Positions 1-5,246 of a DNA stretch of 5,246 bases are shown one piece after another. The position numbers and the translations under genes are program-made. Source of the DNA: Anaerolineae bacterium (GTDB taxonomy: Bacteria > Chloroflexota > Anaerolineae > B4-G1 > DUEL01); the NCBI GenBank assembly GCA_029932895.1, contig JAOZPF010000210.1, positions 1-5,246 on the forward strand. Direction: 5' to 3'. The notes under the pieces are model-generated. The model had not been told where the DNA came from. It made no database searches and saw nothing but the letters and a program-made list of their open reading frames with translations. Each line of letters begins with the position of its first letter. Within the stretch, counting starts at the first letter, position 1.

Positions 1-933
1 AGCCAGGTCGGGGTGCACGCGAATCCTGGCTCTGGGGAAGAAGGTGCGAGCCAGGTGGATCGCCGCCTTCCCCTGGTTGGCACCGATCTCGATCAGCAAC
101 CCTCCACCCGGTCGCCCCCCGGCGGGCTCAGGGTGGCGCAGCACCGCCGGGGCCTGCGCCAGCAATCGCCGGATGACCGCCAGACCATCCGCGCCGCCGT
201 CAAGGGCTAGCCAGGGCTCATGATCCCGCACCGAGGCCGGCAGCGCGGCGCATTCGCCGGTAGGGATGTAGGGCGGATTGGAGACGATCAAATCCACCGG
301 GCCGGGCCGTGGGGTGAGCACATCGCCCACCATAAACCGCACGCGCTCAGCGACACCGTGCCGTTCCGCGTTCCGCCGCGCCACGGCCAGCGCCGCCGGA
401 GAGATCTCGATGGCGTAGATGAAGGCCTGGGGCAGATGGACGGCCAGAGAGACGGCTATGCAGCCGGAGCCGGTTCCCACGTCCACGATGGTCGCTGGCT
501 TGCGCTCCAGCACCAGGTCCACCAACATCTCGGTCTCCGGGCGGGGTATCAACACCTCCGGTGTGACCTCAAAGTCCAGCCCGTAGAACTCGGCATGGCC
601 GATGATATAGGGAAGGGGATAGCCGGTGGCCCGACGTTGGACAAGAGCCCAATAATTGGTCAGTTGGTCCGGAGAGACGATGCGTTCGGGGTGAGCCGCC
701 AGCGCGGTCCGGGAGACCTCCAACACATGCCTCAACAGCACTTCGGCCTCGAGGCGAGGCGCGTCGGTGACAGCGCGGAGGCGAACAGCGGCCTCCCCGA
801 GGACCTGCTTGATGCTGAATTCAGGACGCCGAACCCCTGGTTCAGGCCGCCAGCATCGAATATCCAGGATCGAACTTTCAGCTTCCAGATCTTGGTCTAA
901 CGTTTCCAGTTTCTGCGCCTGCTCCGTGCCCAC
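1..933 (-). CDS. prmC: PrmC/HemK release factor glutamine N5-methyltransferase, 3' end cut by window
   Basis: The product transfers a methyl group from S-adenosylmethionine to the glutamine of the GGQ motif in peptide release factors, in the cytoplasm. Reading 933 to 1 gives 311 codons without a stop. Counted from a GTG at 933, residues about 39-110 match the N-terminal helical domain of PrmC (APRLEAEVLLRHVL). Then come IPRPETE (129-135), the SAM-binding loop DVGTGSGC (151-158), an acidic ribose-binding position in YAIEISP (E176), and the substrate-glutamine motif NPPY (219-222). The frame ends in VHPDLA, which normally lies about ten residues before the end of the family, so little is missing. 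The start is uncertain. The family normally begins near FSIKQVL (residue 39), but no ATG, GTG or TTG occurs there. The GTG at 933 is the only conventional start after the in-frame stop at 945-943, and it adds 38 residues I do not recognise. The gene lies 160 bp downstream of prfA, its natural partner. Family identity is sure; the start is not. Confidence 0.93.
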   Translation of the reverse strand, partial: MGTEQAQKLETLDQDLEAESSILDIRCWRPEPGVRRPEFSIKQVLGEAAVRLRAVTDAPRLEAEVLLRHVLEVSRTALAAHPERIVSPDQLTNYWALVQRRATGYPLPYIIGHAEFYGLDFEVTPEVLIPRPETEMLVDLVLERKPATIVDVGTGSGCIAVSLAVHLPQAFIYAIEISPAALAVARRNAERHGVAERVRFMVGDVLTPRPGPVDLIVSNPPYIPTGECAALPASVRDHEPWLALDGGADGLAVIRRLLAQAPAVLRHPEPAGGRPGGGLLIEIGANQGKAAIHLARTFFPRARIRVHPDLA

Positions 934-1058
934 GACCGACGGCTAACACGTCCTCCATACACAGGGGATCACCTCTGTACAAACCACCGTCCGTAAACGC
1001 CCCCTCGCACCCCGCGCGCCCCTTCGCGCATCTGATCGAGGCATCGTCCATGAGTCCC

Positions 1059-1070
1059 CGCACCGGTGCG
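1059..1070. repeat. 12-bp perfect palindrome in the prfA-prmC gap
   Basis: CGCACCGGTGCG is self-complementary over all 12 bases and begins 24 bp past the prfA stop. In the transcript it could form a small hairpin or dimerise. No T-run follows it in the direction of transcription: the T-run at 1085-1081 comes before it. It is therefore not a standard intrinsic terminator. It may be a protein-binding site or chance in GC-rich DNA. The rest of the 160-bp gap (934-1093) shows no convincing gene or promoter, only a purine-rich GGAGGA at 955-950 and an imperfect inverted repeat at 961-978. Confidence 0.3.
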
Positions 1071-1093
1071 CCTGTGCGTTAAAAAGTGTGACT

Positions 1094-2167
1094 TCAACCC
1101 TCCCCCATCGCCCCCAACCGCTCCGCCTGCTCCTGCGCGGTCAGTTCGTCAATGAAGGGGTCCAGGTCACCGTCCAGCACGTCCGAGAGCCGGTAGATGG
1201 TCAGGCCGATACGATGGTCGGTGACGCGATTCTGAGGGAAGTTATACGTGCGAATCTTCTCGCTGCGCTCACCGGTGCCCACCTGGGTCCGTCGTGCTTC
1301 AGCCACCTCCGCCTCCTGCTTCCGTCGCTCCCGCTCGTAGAGCCTGGCCCTCAGGATGGCCATCGCCCGCAGCTTGTTCTGGGTCTGCGAACGCTCACTC
1401 TCACACGTGACAACCATCCCCGTCGGTCTGTGGGTGACGCGGATCGCAGTGGCGTTTTTCTGCATATGCTGCCCACCAGGGCCGGAAGCCCCGTAGGCCT
1501 CGATCTCCAGATCGTTGGGGTCAATGTGGACCTCCACCTCGTCCACCTCGGGCAGGACGGCCACAGTGGCGGTGGAGGTATGGATGCGGCCGGAGGCCTC
1601 AGTGATGGGCACCCGCTGGACGCGATGGACGCCGCTCTCGAACTTGAGGCAGGAGAAAGCCCCCCGTCCCTGCACCGCAAAGATGACCTCCTTGAAGCCA
1701 CCGACGCCAGTGGAATGCTCGCTCAGCAGCTCCGTCTCCCAGCCCTGCCGCTCCGCATAGCGGGTGTACATACGATAAAGATCGGCAGCAAATAGGCCGG
1801 CCTCGTCACCCCCAGCCCCGGCGCGGATCTCGACGATCACGTTCCTGGTATCGCGCGGGTCCTTGGGCAGCAGCAGCCAGCGAAGCTTATCCTCCAGTTC
1901 CTCTAACCGCGCCTGCAAGCGAACGATCTCGGCCTCGGCCATTTCCCGCAGTTCGGGATCGGTATCCTCGTCCAGCAGCGTCTGTGCCCCTTCGAGCTCC
2001 TCGGCCGCGTCCTTGTAATCGCGGTAGGCGCTGACGATGTCCTCCAACTCAGCTCGCTCCCTGGCGTACTCGGCCACCTGCTCGTAATTGCGCACCACGG
2101 CCGGATCGCCCAGCAGGCGGGTCAGCTCCTCGTAGCGTTCTTCAACTTTAGCTAATCTCTCTAACAT
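1094..2167 (-). CDS. prfA: Peptide chain release factor 1 (RF1)
   Basis: RF1 reads UAA and UAG stop codons in the ribosomal A site and triggers release of the finished peptide. The 357-residue length is normal for RF1. Residues 1-100 form the charged N-terminal helical region. The stop-codon recognition tripeptide is P-I-T at 187-189 in RVPITEASGRIHTS; this PxT form separates RF1 from RF2, which has SPF. The catalytic GGQ is at 231-233 in the context GPGGQHMQKN. The C-terminal part keeps the family signature RTYNFPQNRVTDHRI (306-320). The ATG at 2167 is preceded by a modest purine-rich site (GAGGG at about -9) and gives a family-typical N-terminus (MLERLAKVEERYEEL). It has its own near-consensus promoter about 60 bp upstream. 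prmC, whose product methylates the Q of this GGQ motif, follows on the same strand. No truncation or frameshift is seen. Confidence 0.98.
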   Translation of the reverse strand: MLERLAKVEERYEELTRLLGDPAVVRNYEQVAEYARERAELEDIVSAYRDYKDAAEELEGAQTLLDEDTDPELREMAEAEIVRLQARLEELEDKLRWLLLPKDPRDTRNVIVEIRAGAGGDEAGLFAADLYRMYTRYAERQGWETELLSEHSTGVGGFKEVIFAVQGRGAFSCLKFESGVHRVQRVPITEASGRIHTSTATVAVLPEVDEVEVHIDPNDLEIEAYGASGPGGQHMQKNATAIRVTHRPTGMVVTCESERSQTQNKLRAMAILRARLYERERRKQEAEVAEARRTQVGTGERSEKIRTYNFPQNRVTDHRIGLTIYRLSDVLDGDLDPFIDELTAQEQAERLGAMGEG

Positions 2168-2225
2168 CTCGCCCTCTATTCACACAGTGAGGCGGCCCGG
2201 ACAGGCCCCCCCACACGTCAGAGGT

Positions 2226-2253
2226 ATTATAGCAGAGCAGAACGCAACGTCAA
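2226..2253 (-). promoter_or_regulatory. Sigma-70/sigma-A type promoter for prfA
   Basis: On the minus strand the -35 box TTGACG (2253-2248, five of six consensus bases) is followed by 16 bp and a perfect -10 box TATAAT (2231-2226). Transcription would start near 2219, giving a leader of about 52 nt before the prfA ATG. This is a locally AT-richer island in GC-rich DNA. prmC has no comparable promoter of its own, so it is probably co-transcribed from here. Confidence 0.8.
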
Positions 2254-2256
2254 GGA

Positions 2257-2284
2257 GATGACGCCTGTTTCGCCAGGCGTCGTC
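2257..2284. repeat. Inverted repeat just upstream of the prfA -35 box
   Basis: Two 8-bp arms, GACGCCTG (2260-2267) and CAGGCGTC (2274-2281), are perfectly complementary around a 6-base loop. Three more positions on each side extend the stem to 11, with a single wobble (plus strand) or mismatch (minus strand) at 2259/2282. It ends 3 bp before the -35 box. No T-run follows on either strand, so a standard rho-independent terminator is not supported. It could end the upstream DUF362-lipoprotein transcript in another way, or serve as an operator for the prfA promoter. Confidence 0.5.
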
Positions 2285-2387
2285 CTGGGAATGAGAATAT
2301 GAGCAATCCCAATGATGGCGAGAGGCATCCTACGATCTTTAAAGTCTTCATCCATTGGTCATCCATTTCACCTATGCTATGCGTTGA

Positions 2388-2495
2388 TCATTCGTACCTT
2401 AACGCCTCGAGTGGGTCCAGCCGCGCCGCCCGCGCGGCCGGATATAGCCCGGCCAGCAGCCCCGCCACCGTGGCGAAGGCCAGAGCCAGGATCAC
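2388..2495 (-). pseudogene. C-terminal remnant of a MacB/FtsX-type ABC transporter permease
   Basis: The 35 codons from GTG 2495 to the TGA at 2390-2388 encode a hydrophobic stretch (LALAFATVAGLLAG) followed by LYPAARAARLDPLEALRYE. This is the typical end of MacB-like permeases: the last transmembrane helix, then the YPARRAARLDPxEALRYE tail. An in-frame stop (2498-2496) lies immediately upstream, and no other part of a permease (N-terminal helix, periplasmic domain, first two of the three C-terminal helices) is visible nearby. It is therefore a fragment, not a gene. Its GTG overlaps the stop of the lipoprotein gene as GTGA, so it could still be translated by coupling into a 35-residue membrane peptide. 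The likely history is an operon in which a permease followed the lipoprotein and was mostly deleted. The match to the tail motif is strong; the deletion history is inferred. Confidence 0.75.
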
Positions 2496-3397
2496 TCACC
2501 CAGAGCCTCGGCCAGCAAGGAGCCGGCCGTGACGCTATCCAGATCGCCGAACACAGCGCCCAGCAGGTTGTCGCGTGCGCTGGCCGCCACCAGCCCACCG
2601 ATCTGGCCGCCCTCCAGCGCGCCCAGCCCCGCCGCCGCCCCCTCTGCGTCGGGGTACTGCACCAGCAGCAAGCGCGCCACGCCGTCACCGGCGTCGTACC
2701 GCGCCAGGACGCCATCCGTCTCGGGACCCAGCCCGAGCAGGTTCCCGCCCCCCAGCCACAGTTCGTCCTGGATGGAGATCTCCTCGTGGAAGAAGATGAC
2801 ACTGCGCTCCACCAGGCCCTGGGAGGGCAGTCGGCCCACCAGCGCAGGCCGCTCCCCCCCGGATGGGAGCGCCCCGGAGATCGCCTCCGCCAGCGAGCGC
2901 AGGCTGGCGTCATCCAGCTCCTGGCGGGCGCGCACCCGTACGTAATAACGCCCCTGCCAGAAGGCCAGCCTCCGTCCGGGGTCGGCATCGCCATCGTTGG
3001 CCAGTCCAACGGCAACCGGCTGGCCGGCGATGCTGGCAGTGAAGAGGCCGTAGGCGTCGGCTGGCGTCGCCAGTTGCCACACCTCGACCACCAGCACCGC
3101 GCCCTCCGCGCTCTCGTAGTTCCGCACGGCTACCCGTTCGAAGCCATAGGCAAAGAAGGATTCGGCCTGGCCGTCCACCAGGTCATAGAGGTTCTCACGC
3201 TCAAAGGTCTCCACGCCGCCAACGGGCGTCCAGCCGGGGAAAGCGTCCGCATCGGGAAAGGCGTCGGTCAACGCTGCCGGTCCGCCCCCGCATCCCGCCA
3301 ACAGCAAGGTCAAGAGCAACGCCCCATGGACAACGACCCATGTCCAAGTGCTGCCCCCTCCATGTACAACACCCGGACTCCGTTTGTCATTTGTCAT
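2492..3397 (-). CDS. Predicted lipoprotein with a DUF6599-like domain, function unknown
   Basis: The 301-residue product has a lipoprotein signal peptide: a short charged start, a hydrophobic run from about W20 to L33, and a lipobox L-A-G-C with the lipidated cysteine at C36. It should therefore be anchored to the outer face of the membrane. The mature part reads like the DUF6599 family as I remember it: GWTPVGGVETFERENLYDLV near 55-75, then DGQAESFFAYGFE, a VEVWQLATPADAYGLF block, FWQGRYYVRV, LPSQGLVERSV, and LLLVQYPDAEGAAAG near the end. No catalytic motif is recognisable. The ATG at 3397 is the first start after an in-frame stop, but it lies in a tandem repeat and has no Shine-Dalgarno sequence. 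The gene follows a DUF362 gene by 70 bp on the same strand, and its stop overlaps a permease remnant. Lipoprotein export is well supported; the family name was recalled, not searched. Confidence 0.85.
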   Translation of the reverse strand: MTNDKRSPGVVHGGGSTWTWVVVHGALLLTLLLAGCGGGPAALTDAFPDADAFPGWTPVGGVETFERENLYDLVDGQAESFFAYGFERVAVRNYESAEGAVLVVEVWQLATPADAYGLFTASIAGQPVAVGLANDGDADPGRRLAFWQGRYYVRVRARQELDDASLRSLAEAISGALPSGGERPALVGRLPSQGLVERSVIFFHEEISIQDELWLGGGNLLGLGPETDGVLARYDAGDGVARLLLVQYPDAEGAAAGLGALEGGQIGGLVAASARDNLLGAVFGDLDSVTAGSLLAEALGE

Positions 3398-3419
3398 TTG
3401 TTCATTTGCTCATTTGACA
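3383..3419. repeat. Tandem 7-8 bp repeat spanning the lipoprotein start codon
   Basis: Five adjoining units read on the plus strand: TTTGTCA (3383-3389), TTTGTCA (3390-3396), TTTGTTCA (3397-3404), TTTGCTCA (3405-3412) and TTTGACA (3413-3419). The array is AT-rich against a GC-rich background and covers both the start codon of the lipoprotein gene (3397-3395) and the place where its ribosome binding site should be. On the minus strand the units read (C)AAATGA-like and so supply repeated ATG and TGA triplets. Confidence 0.85.
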
Positions 3420-3425
3420 CTGCTC

Positions 3426-3434
3426 ATTATGGCA
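3426..3434 (-). promoter_or_regulatory. Possible extended -10 promoter element before the lipoprotein gene
   Basis: On the minus strand TG-C-CATAAT matches an extended -10 element (TGn plus five of six bases of TATAAT). It would place a start of transcription near 3419, at the edge of the tandem repeat and about 22 nt before the lipoprotein ATG. No recognisable -35 box lies at the right distance. The lipoprotein gene may equally be read only as the second gene of the DUF362 transcript. Confidence 0.22.
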
Positions 3435-3467
3435 TGCAGCGTCGCGCCCGGCGTCCGCCCACACACC

Positions 3468-4412
3468 CTACACACTGATCTCCTCCACCTTGACGCCGTC
3501 CAGGTCCATCGTCCCCAGCCCCATATCAGCCGACGCCTTCACGTAGGCTATATCGGCCCCGGTCAGGCCAAAGAGGGTGGCGGCGTAGGCATCCGCCGCG
3601 ACGATATCGTGGCTGGCGATGATCGTATTGGTCTGTTGCACGTCGTTCAGGCTGCCGCCGGTCGGGCCATGGGCGGTCAGGATGCGCACCGCATCCACCA
3701 CCGTCAGGGTCGGCCGGACCAGGCTGGTCAGGTCGGCTATGCGCTGGCCCAGGTTGCGGTGCATCAGGTTGGGCCTGAGGATCACGCCGAGCAGATTCTT
3801 CCCCCCCAGGGTCAGCCGCGCCAGCGAGTGATGCTTGGCGATCGGCACGTTGATCACCACGTTGGCATCCAGTATGTCCTGGTAGACATCCCATTCAGTG
3901 ATGTCCTGGCCGTCTGGGATAGCGGCCTTGACGAACTTAACCGGGCTCATCACCTCCATCTCCCCGCCGGCCGCCCTCACCGCCTCCTCGATCCCGCTCA
4001 CCGCGTAGGCCGACTGCGGCGTGCCGCCGAATGGGGTGTCCATCACCCGCACCCGTTGCGCCCCAGCCCCCAGGCACAGGGTCACGAGGGTGGCGACGAC
4101 GGTGGGGTTGGTCGTCGCCGCGTACTCCGGCGGGTGGTAGTCCACGCAGATGTTAGGCTTGATGATCACGTCGTCGCCGGAGCGCACGAAGCGCTCGATG
4201 CCGCCCAGGGCGGCGATGGCCGCCTGGGTGATCGCCGCCGGGTCGCTGCCCCGGGCGACGGCCAGGTAGGCCTGATCGGCGGCGGGGGCGGACGACCGTT
4301 GGTCAGCGCCGGCCTCATCAGGCTGGGCCGCACAGCCCGGGCCGAGGAGCGCCGCGCTGGCCACGGCAGCGCCGGTGTACTTGAGAAACTGTCGCCGGGT
4401 CAGTCCTTCCAT
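3468..4412 (-). CDS. Tat-exported DUF362 domain protein, function unknown
   Basis: The 314-residue product opens with a twin-arginine signal: TRRQFLK (5-11), then a hydrophobic stretch to about residue 25. It is predicted to fold in the cytoplasm, possibly around a cofactor, and cross the membrane by the Tat system. C27 follows GPG, which is a poor lipobox. From about residue 48 the sequence matches DUF362 in order: DVIIKPNICV (81-90), TTNPTVVATLV (100-110), an NVPIAKHH segment (188-195), LTLGGKNLLGV (200-210), VVDAVRILTAHGPTGG (238-253) and ASHDIVAADAYAATLFG (266-282). Many DUF362 proteins carry a ferredoxin-like domain with CxxCxxC clusters; none is present here, so this is the short, domain-only form. 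The ATG at 4412 is fixed by an AGGAGGT ribosome site 9 nt upstream. It has its own promoter and is followed by the lipoprotein gene. The reaction is unknown. Confidence 0.9.
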   Translation of the reverse strand: MEGLTRRQFLKYTGAAVASAALLGPGCAAQPDEAGADQRSSAPAADQAYLAVARGSDPAAITQAAIAALGGIERFVRSGDDVIIKPNICVDYHPPEYAATTNPTVVATLVTLCLGAGAQRVRVMDTPFGGTPQSAYAVSGIEEAVRAAGGEMEVMSPVKFVKAAIPDGQDITEWDVYQDILDANVVINVPIAKHHSLARLTLGGKNLLGVILRPNLMHRNLGQRIADLTSLVRPTLTVVDAVRILTAHGPTGGSLNDVQQTNTIIASHDIVAADAYAATLFGLTGADIAYVKASADMGLGTMDLDGVKVEEISV

Positions 4413-4421
4413 CTCGGATTT

Positions 4422-4428
4422 ACCTCCT
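4422..4428 (-). promoter_or_regulatory. Consensus Shine-Dalgarno of the DUF362 gene
   Basis: AGGAGGT lies 9 nt before the ATG at 4412. It decides the start of the DUF362 gene and contrasts with the lipoprotein and prmC genes, where no well-placed site is seen. Confidence 0.85.
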
Positions 4429-4443
4429 CAAATTCCGCTTGAT

Positions 4444-4462
4444 CCGGGCGGCCGACGCCCGG
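4444..4462 (-). other. GC-only hairpin in the leader of the DUF362 mRNA
   Basis: The arms CCGGGCG and CGCCCGG form a perfect 7-bp G+C stem around a 5-base loop. It lies 15 nt upstream of the Shine-Dalgarno, within a leader of about 106 nt counted from the predicted start of transcription near 4518. The leader also holds runs of C (4494-4490) and G (4480-4477) that could pair. Such structures are common by chance in GC-rich DNA, and I match it to no known riboswitch. Confidence 0.4.
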
Positions 4463-4524
4463 CCTCGGGCCCACCCCTTTCGCCGGCCGGGGGTTGGCGA
4501 GCATCGTCGCCCCGATCCAGGCAT

Positions 4525-4552
4525 ATCATACGACAAAGTCCCCCCGTGTCAA
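4525..4552 (-). promoter_or_regulatory. Sigma-70/sigma-A type promoter for the DUF362-lipoprotein unit
   Basis: On the minus strand a perfect -35 box TTGACA (4552-4547) is followed by 16 bp and TATGAT (4530-4525, five of six bases of TATAAT). Predicted start of transcription is near 4518. Box quality and spacing closely match the prfA promoter in this window. The stretch between this promoter and the glycosylase stop (4553-4696) holds no convincing gene. It does hold a short palindrome, GGTGCG-T-CGCACC, at 4632-4644, and no clear terminator for the glycosylase gene. Confidence 0.78.
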
Positions 4553-4696
4553 ACGGGCGGCCCCGGGACACCAGGGCACCAACGCCGGCGAGGTACGCCT
4601 CGGTGGCCTCCCTCAACCATGTCGCCCGGAGGGTGCGTCGCACCTCTTGAAGCGTCGCTGATAAACACTGCGGGGGGAGATGAGGGCCTGGAGGGC

Positions 4697-5246
4697 TCAC
4701 GCGATCCCCAGCTCGCGGCGCAGCCGCCGCAGATGGGCCAGGGCCCGCTCCACCCGCTCCCGGTTCTCAGGGCGGTTGAGCCACAGGCTGGCCCCGCTGG
4801 GATGGGGCAGGGGCACGATCCAGCGGCCCTCGTTTTCCCGGTCCCGCACGACCTCCCCCACCACCTCGGCCAGCCGCACCGGCCCCAGGAAGCGGCGCAC
4901 CGCCAGGGAGCCCACCGGGACGATGAGCCCGGGGCGCACCAGCGCCAGCTCCCGCTCCAGGAAAGGCGCGCACAGCCGCTGCTCGGCCCGCGTGGGGGCT
5001 CGATCCCCCTTGCCCCCGGCCGCCTTCCCGGGGTAGCACCTGGTTACGGCGGTCAGGTACTGCGTGGCGCGGAAGTCATCCTCCTCCCAGCCGGCCTGCG
5101 CCAGCCATTGAAAGAGGCGCCGCCCAGAGGGGCCGTTGAAGGGGCGTCCCGCCTCCACCTCCGTTACGCCGGGCGCCTGCCCAACGACCATCACGGCGGC
5201 GGTGACGGGGCCGGAGAAGACCGCGCCCGGCACGATGGGGTAGCCG
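4697..5246 (-). CDS. Uracil-DNA glycosylase superfamily protein, 5' end cut by window
   Basis: Members of this superfamily remove uracil or related damaged bases from DNA as the first step of base excision repair. The frame is open from the window edge to the TGA at 4697. Counting from a GTG at 5233, it shows motif 1 as GQAPG (18-22), then GRPFNGPSG (29-37), a TRCYPG segment (64-69), and motif 2 as PLPHPSGAS (141-149). C66 and C88 fit the two C-terminal cysteines that help bind the 4Fe-4S cluster in family 4 enzymes; the N-terminal pair would lie upstream of the window. The frame continues above 5233 as GYPI, so the GTG is probably internal and the true start is outside. The acidic residue usual in motif 1 of family 4 (GEAPG) is glutamine here, so this may be a divergent subgroup. 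Superfamily is well supported, subfamily is not. Confidence 0.88.
   Translation of the reverse strand, partial: GYPIVPGAVFSGPVTAAVMVVGQAPGVTEVEAGRPFNGPSGRRLFQWLAQAGWEEDDFRATQYLTAVTRCYPGKAAGGKGDRAPTRAEQRLCAPFLERELALVRPGLIVPVGSLAVRRFLGPVRLAEVVGEVVRDRENEGRWIVPLPHPSGASLWLNRPENRERVERALAHLRRLRRELGIA

Noticed and set aside
220..900. Plus-strand frame of 226 codons
   Set aside because: It is the shadow of prmC, whose SAM-binding and NPPY motifs lie on the minus strand.
878..1063. Minus-strand frame of 61 codons between prfA and prmC
   Set aside because: Its composition is unlike a protein family, it overlaps the start of prmC in another register and it has no ribosome site at its ATG.
1081..1085. 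T-run after the prfA stop as an intrinsic terminator
   Set aside because: No stable hairpin precedes the T-run on the minus strand; the palindrome lies after it.
1351..1701. Minus-strand frame inside prfA in another register
   Set aside because: It is Ser/Arg/Pro-rich and overlaps the conserved core of RF1, so it is a frame shadow.
2247..2366. Small minus-strand frame of 39 codons between the permease remnant and prfA
   Set aside because: It has a hydrophobic middle but no convincing ribosome site, and it ends inside the -35 box of the prfA promoter. An overlapping frame from ATG 2355 is equally possible, which argues for chance.
2312..3478. Long plus-strand frame of 388 codons
   Set aside because: It is antisense to the lipoprotein gene, which has a signal peptide, lipobox and family-like blocks. 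The plus-strand product is rich in Arg, Pro, Gln and His with no domain, as expected for a shadow frame in GC-rich DNA.
3348..4442. Long plus-strand frame of 364 codons
   Set aside because: It is antisense to the DUF362 gene, which has a Tat signal, family motifs, a ribosome site and a promoter. The plus-strand product is a low-complexity His/Gly/Arg shadow.
4428..4700. Minus-strand frame of 90 codons whose GTG overlaps the glycosylase stop as GTGA
   Set aside because: The overlap and a helix-like stretch near its start are tempting, but the frame runs through the DUF362 promoter and leader, turns into Gly/Pro/Arg-rich filler and resembles no family I know.

Overview
The window is GC-rich bacterial chromosomal DNA in which every gene I can support lies on the minus strand, so transcription runs from high to low coordinates. 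The GC-rich code, the Tat-exported DUF362 protein, the prfA-prmC pair and the MacB-type permease tail would fit a Chloroflexota-like or another GC-rich deep-branching bacterium. That placement is inferred from protein flavour only and is weak.

In transcription order there are three blocks. (1) At 5246-4697 lies the 3' part of a uracil-DNA glycosylase superfamily gene, cut by the window edge. (2) A strong sigma-A-like promoter (4552-4525) and a GC-rich leader with a hairpin and a good Shine-Dalgarno lead into a Tat-signal DUF362 protein (4412-3468). It is followed after about 70 bp by a lipoprotein with a DUF6599-like domain (3397-2492). The start codon of that lipoprotein sits inside a small tandem repeat. 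Overlapping its stop codon is an orphan 35-codon tail of a MacB/FtsX-type ABC permease (2495-2388), apparently the remnant of a deleted gene. (3) A second near-consensus promoter (2253-2226), with an inverted repeat just upstream, drives prfA (release factor 1, 2167-1094). After an unusually wide gap comes prmC (933 to 1), the methyltransferase that modifies the GGQ glutamine of release factors, cut at its 3' end.

Block 3 is a familiar translation-termination pair: PrmC methylates the glutamine in the GGQ motif of the RF1 made by its neighbour. Block 2 is the least understood part: an exported protein of unknown function next to a lipoprotein of unknown function, with the trace of an ABC permease at the end, which suggests a former or reduced cell-envelope operon. 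The long plus-strand open frames are antisense shadows of these GC-rich genes. I see no RNA gene, CRISPR array or insertion sequence. I do not see a convincing new biological system. The best leads are the permease remnant, the missing conventional start for prmC, and the start-stop cascade in the repeat before the lipoprotein.
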